NCBI GenBank assembly: GCA_964529445.1
Contig: CAZGWJ010000036.1
Location: forward strand, 1 to 25,498
Source: CAZGWJ01 sp964529445
Lineage (GTDB): Bacteria; Oederibacteriota; Muellerivitia; Muellerivitales; Muellerivitaceae
Reading direction: 5' to 3'
Length of the DNA stretch: 25,498 bases
Below, piece after piece: positions 24,469-25,498 of the stretch; position 1 is the stretch's first letter; every line of letters starts with the position of its first letter. The notes beneath the pieces are model-generated. The model did not search any database and had not been told where the DNA came from. It saw only the letters and a list, made by a program, of their open reading frames with translations. Made by a program: the position numbers and the translations under genes.

Positions 24469-24579
24469 GATCCTCTCCTTTTCGGATTTACTGTTTCGAC
24501 ATCGCCGACGGCTTCCCCGCCTGTTTTGAACGCGCCCTGCTCGGGAAGCCATCCAATCCCATCCGTGCAATCCCCGAGC

Positions 24580-24600
24580 CCTCTTCGCGCCTTCGCGTCC
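24580..24600 (-). repeat. Nonamer-phased repeat, reverse copy
   Basis: On the minus strand this reads GACGCGAAGGCGCGAAGAGG, two GCGAAG cores 9 bases apart, matching the repeat at 10969-10995 in reverse. It lies in the 151-bp gap between amtB and the porin gene, next to a second mildly repetitive stretch (CAATCC/CATCCGTG, about 24551-24576). Confidence 0.5.
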
Positions 24601-24619
24601 CCGGGGTGAGGGCGGCACG

Positions 24620-25498
24620 TTAGTCGATGATCGTGTATCCGGTCTCGCGGTGCTGGGTGAGGTCCAAGCCCACGCGCTCCTCGTGCTCGGTCACCCGCAA
24701 CCCCATCAAGGAGTCGACGACCTTGAAGATCGCCCAGGAGGCGGCGAAGGAGAAGACGGCCGATACGGCCACGGCGGTCGCCTGGATCCCCAGCAGCTGC
24801 GGGTTCCCGTAGAAGAGCCCGTCCGCCCCACCCGGGTTCACGGACTTCGTGGCCCACAAGCCCGTGGCCAGGGCGCCCCAGATGCCGCCCACGCCGTGGA
24901 TGCCGAAGGCGTCCAGCGAGTCGTCGTATCCCAGGCGGGCCTTGATGAAGGTCACGAAGAAGTAACAGATCGCGCCCGAGCCGATCCCGATGAGGAGCGC
25001 GCCGATCGCGTCCACGAATCCGGCGGCCGGGGTGATGGCGACCAGCCCGGCCACCACGCCCGAGATCATGCCGAGCACCGTGGGCCTCTTGAGCGCCACC
25101 CACTCGATGGCGGCCCAGGACAGCCCGGCGGCGGCCGCGGCCACATGGGTGACCATCAGGGCGTTGGCGGCCAGGCCGTTGGCGGCCAGGGCGCTCCCTC
25201 CGTTGAACCCGAACCAGCCGAACCAGAGGAGCCCCGCCCCCAGGGCGGCAAGCGGCAGGCTGTGCGGGGGCGACATGTTGTCCGGGTAGCCCTGCCGCTT
25301 CCCCAGGACGAGGGCGGCGGCCAGGGCGGCCATGCCGGCATTGATGTGCACCACGGTGCCTCCCGCGAAGTCCAGCGCCCCCAGGTTCCGCAGGAACCCG
25401 CCCAGGCCCCAGACCCAATGGGCGACCGGGTCGTAGACGAGGGTGGCCCACAGGAGCGAGAAGACGCAGAACGCGGAGAACTTGATGCGCTCCGTGAA
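24620..25498 (-). CDS. amtB: Ammonium transporter, C-terminal part (5' end outside window)
   Basis: The 292 visible residues are the C-terminal two thirds of an Amt/Rh channel for ammonium in the inner membrane. The frame is open to the last base, so the N-terminus lies right of 25498. Seen are VVHINAG (the first pore histidine), LLWFGWFGFNGGSAL, and DAFGIHGVGGIWGALATGL, with the second pore histidine. Multiple hydrophobic helices and a cytoplasmic C-tail with GLDLTQHRETGY follow, the P-II-interacting region in this family. The porin gene and glnB follow on the same strand, the usual Amt/P-II pairing with an added porin. Confidence 0.96.
   Translation of the reverse strand, partial: FTERIKFSAFCVFSLLWATLVYDPVAHWVWGLGGFLRNLGALDFAGGTVVHINAGMAALAAALVLGKRQGYPDNMSPPHSLPLAALGAGLLWFGWFGFNGGSALAANGLAANALMVTHVAAAAAGLSWAAIEWVALKRPTVLGMISGVVAGLVAITPAAGFVDAIGALLIGIGSGAICYFFVTFIKARLGYDDSLDAFGIHGVGGIWGALATGLWATKSVNPGGADGLFYGNPQLLGIQATAVAVSAVFSFAASWAIFKVVDSLMGLRVTEHEERVGLDLTQHRETGYTIID

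Noticed and set aside
24516..24560. Second sigma-54 promoter upstream of the porin gene (TGGCTTCCCGAGCA on the minus strand)
   Set aside because: The GG to GC gap is 8 instead of 10 bases and the -12 part lacks TTGC.
24469..24618. N-terminal extension of the porin by 50 residues
   Set aside because: The extension is Arg-rich and covers intergenic repeats; the ATG at 24468 has AAGGAG and a clean signal peptide.

Overview
This is a GC-rich window from a Gram-negative bacterium. The evidence is lipoprotein signal peptides, outer-membrane barrel proteins, an Amt/P-II/GS/GOGAT nitrogen set and a sigma-54-like promoter. Two exported proteins carry long Thr/Pro-rich linkers, and one ends in a FlgD-Ig-like domain. 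That combination is common in FCB-type and other poorly cultured phyla, but the sequence alone does not fix a phylum. No tRNA, rRNA, transposase, phage gene or CRISPR array was seen.

Layout. (1) Positions 1-5724, minus strand: a partial outer-membrane barrel protein, a GH43 glycosidase with a malectin-like domain, and a large multidomain PL1 pectate lyase. This looks like an exported plant-polysaccharide module. (2) Positions 5921-10901: a DUF2723/TMEM260-type membrane glycosyltransferase with TPRs (plus), a Thr/Pro-linker lipoprotein with two related domains (minus), a small LEA14-like lipoprotein (minus) and a TspO protein (plus). (3) Positions 10902-11204: 303 bp without a gene, holding 7-nt and 9-nt periodic repeats. 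(4) Positions 11205-15463, minus: a degenerate KaiC-like/PPDK_N fusion protein translationally coupled to CTP synthase (ATGA overlap). (5) Positions 15609-25498, minus: gltB-gltD, glnA, and amtB(partial)-porin-glnB, a nitrogen assimilation cluster.

How it fits together. The nitrogen block imports ammonium (Amt), senses nitrogen and energy (P-II), fixes ammonium into glutamine (GlnA) and transfers the amide to 2-oxoglutarate (GltBD). PyrG, a glutamine consumer, lies just downstream. The stretch between glnB and glnA is dense in regulation. It holds an intrinsic terminator for glnB, a -24/-12 promoter candidate with exact GG-N10-GC spacing, and a terminator-like hairpin that competes with a second hairpin.

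The most interesting hypothesis is in region 2. A DUF2723 protein, whose human relative TMEM260 is a protein O-mannosyltransferase, sits directly between two exported proteins with extensive Thr/Ser-rich linkers, which are possible O-glycosylation substrates. The second is the KaiC-like/ATP-grasp fusion, which lacks both a Walker A lysine and a recognisable phosphohistidine domain.
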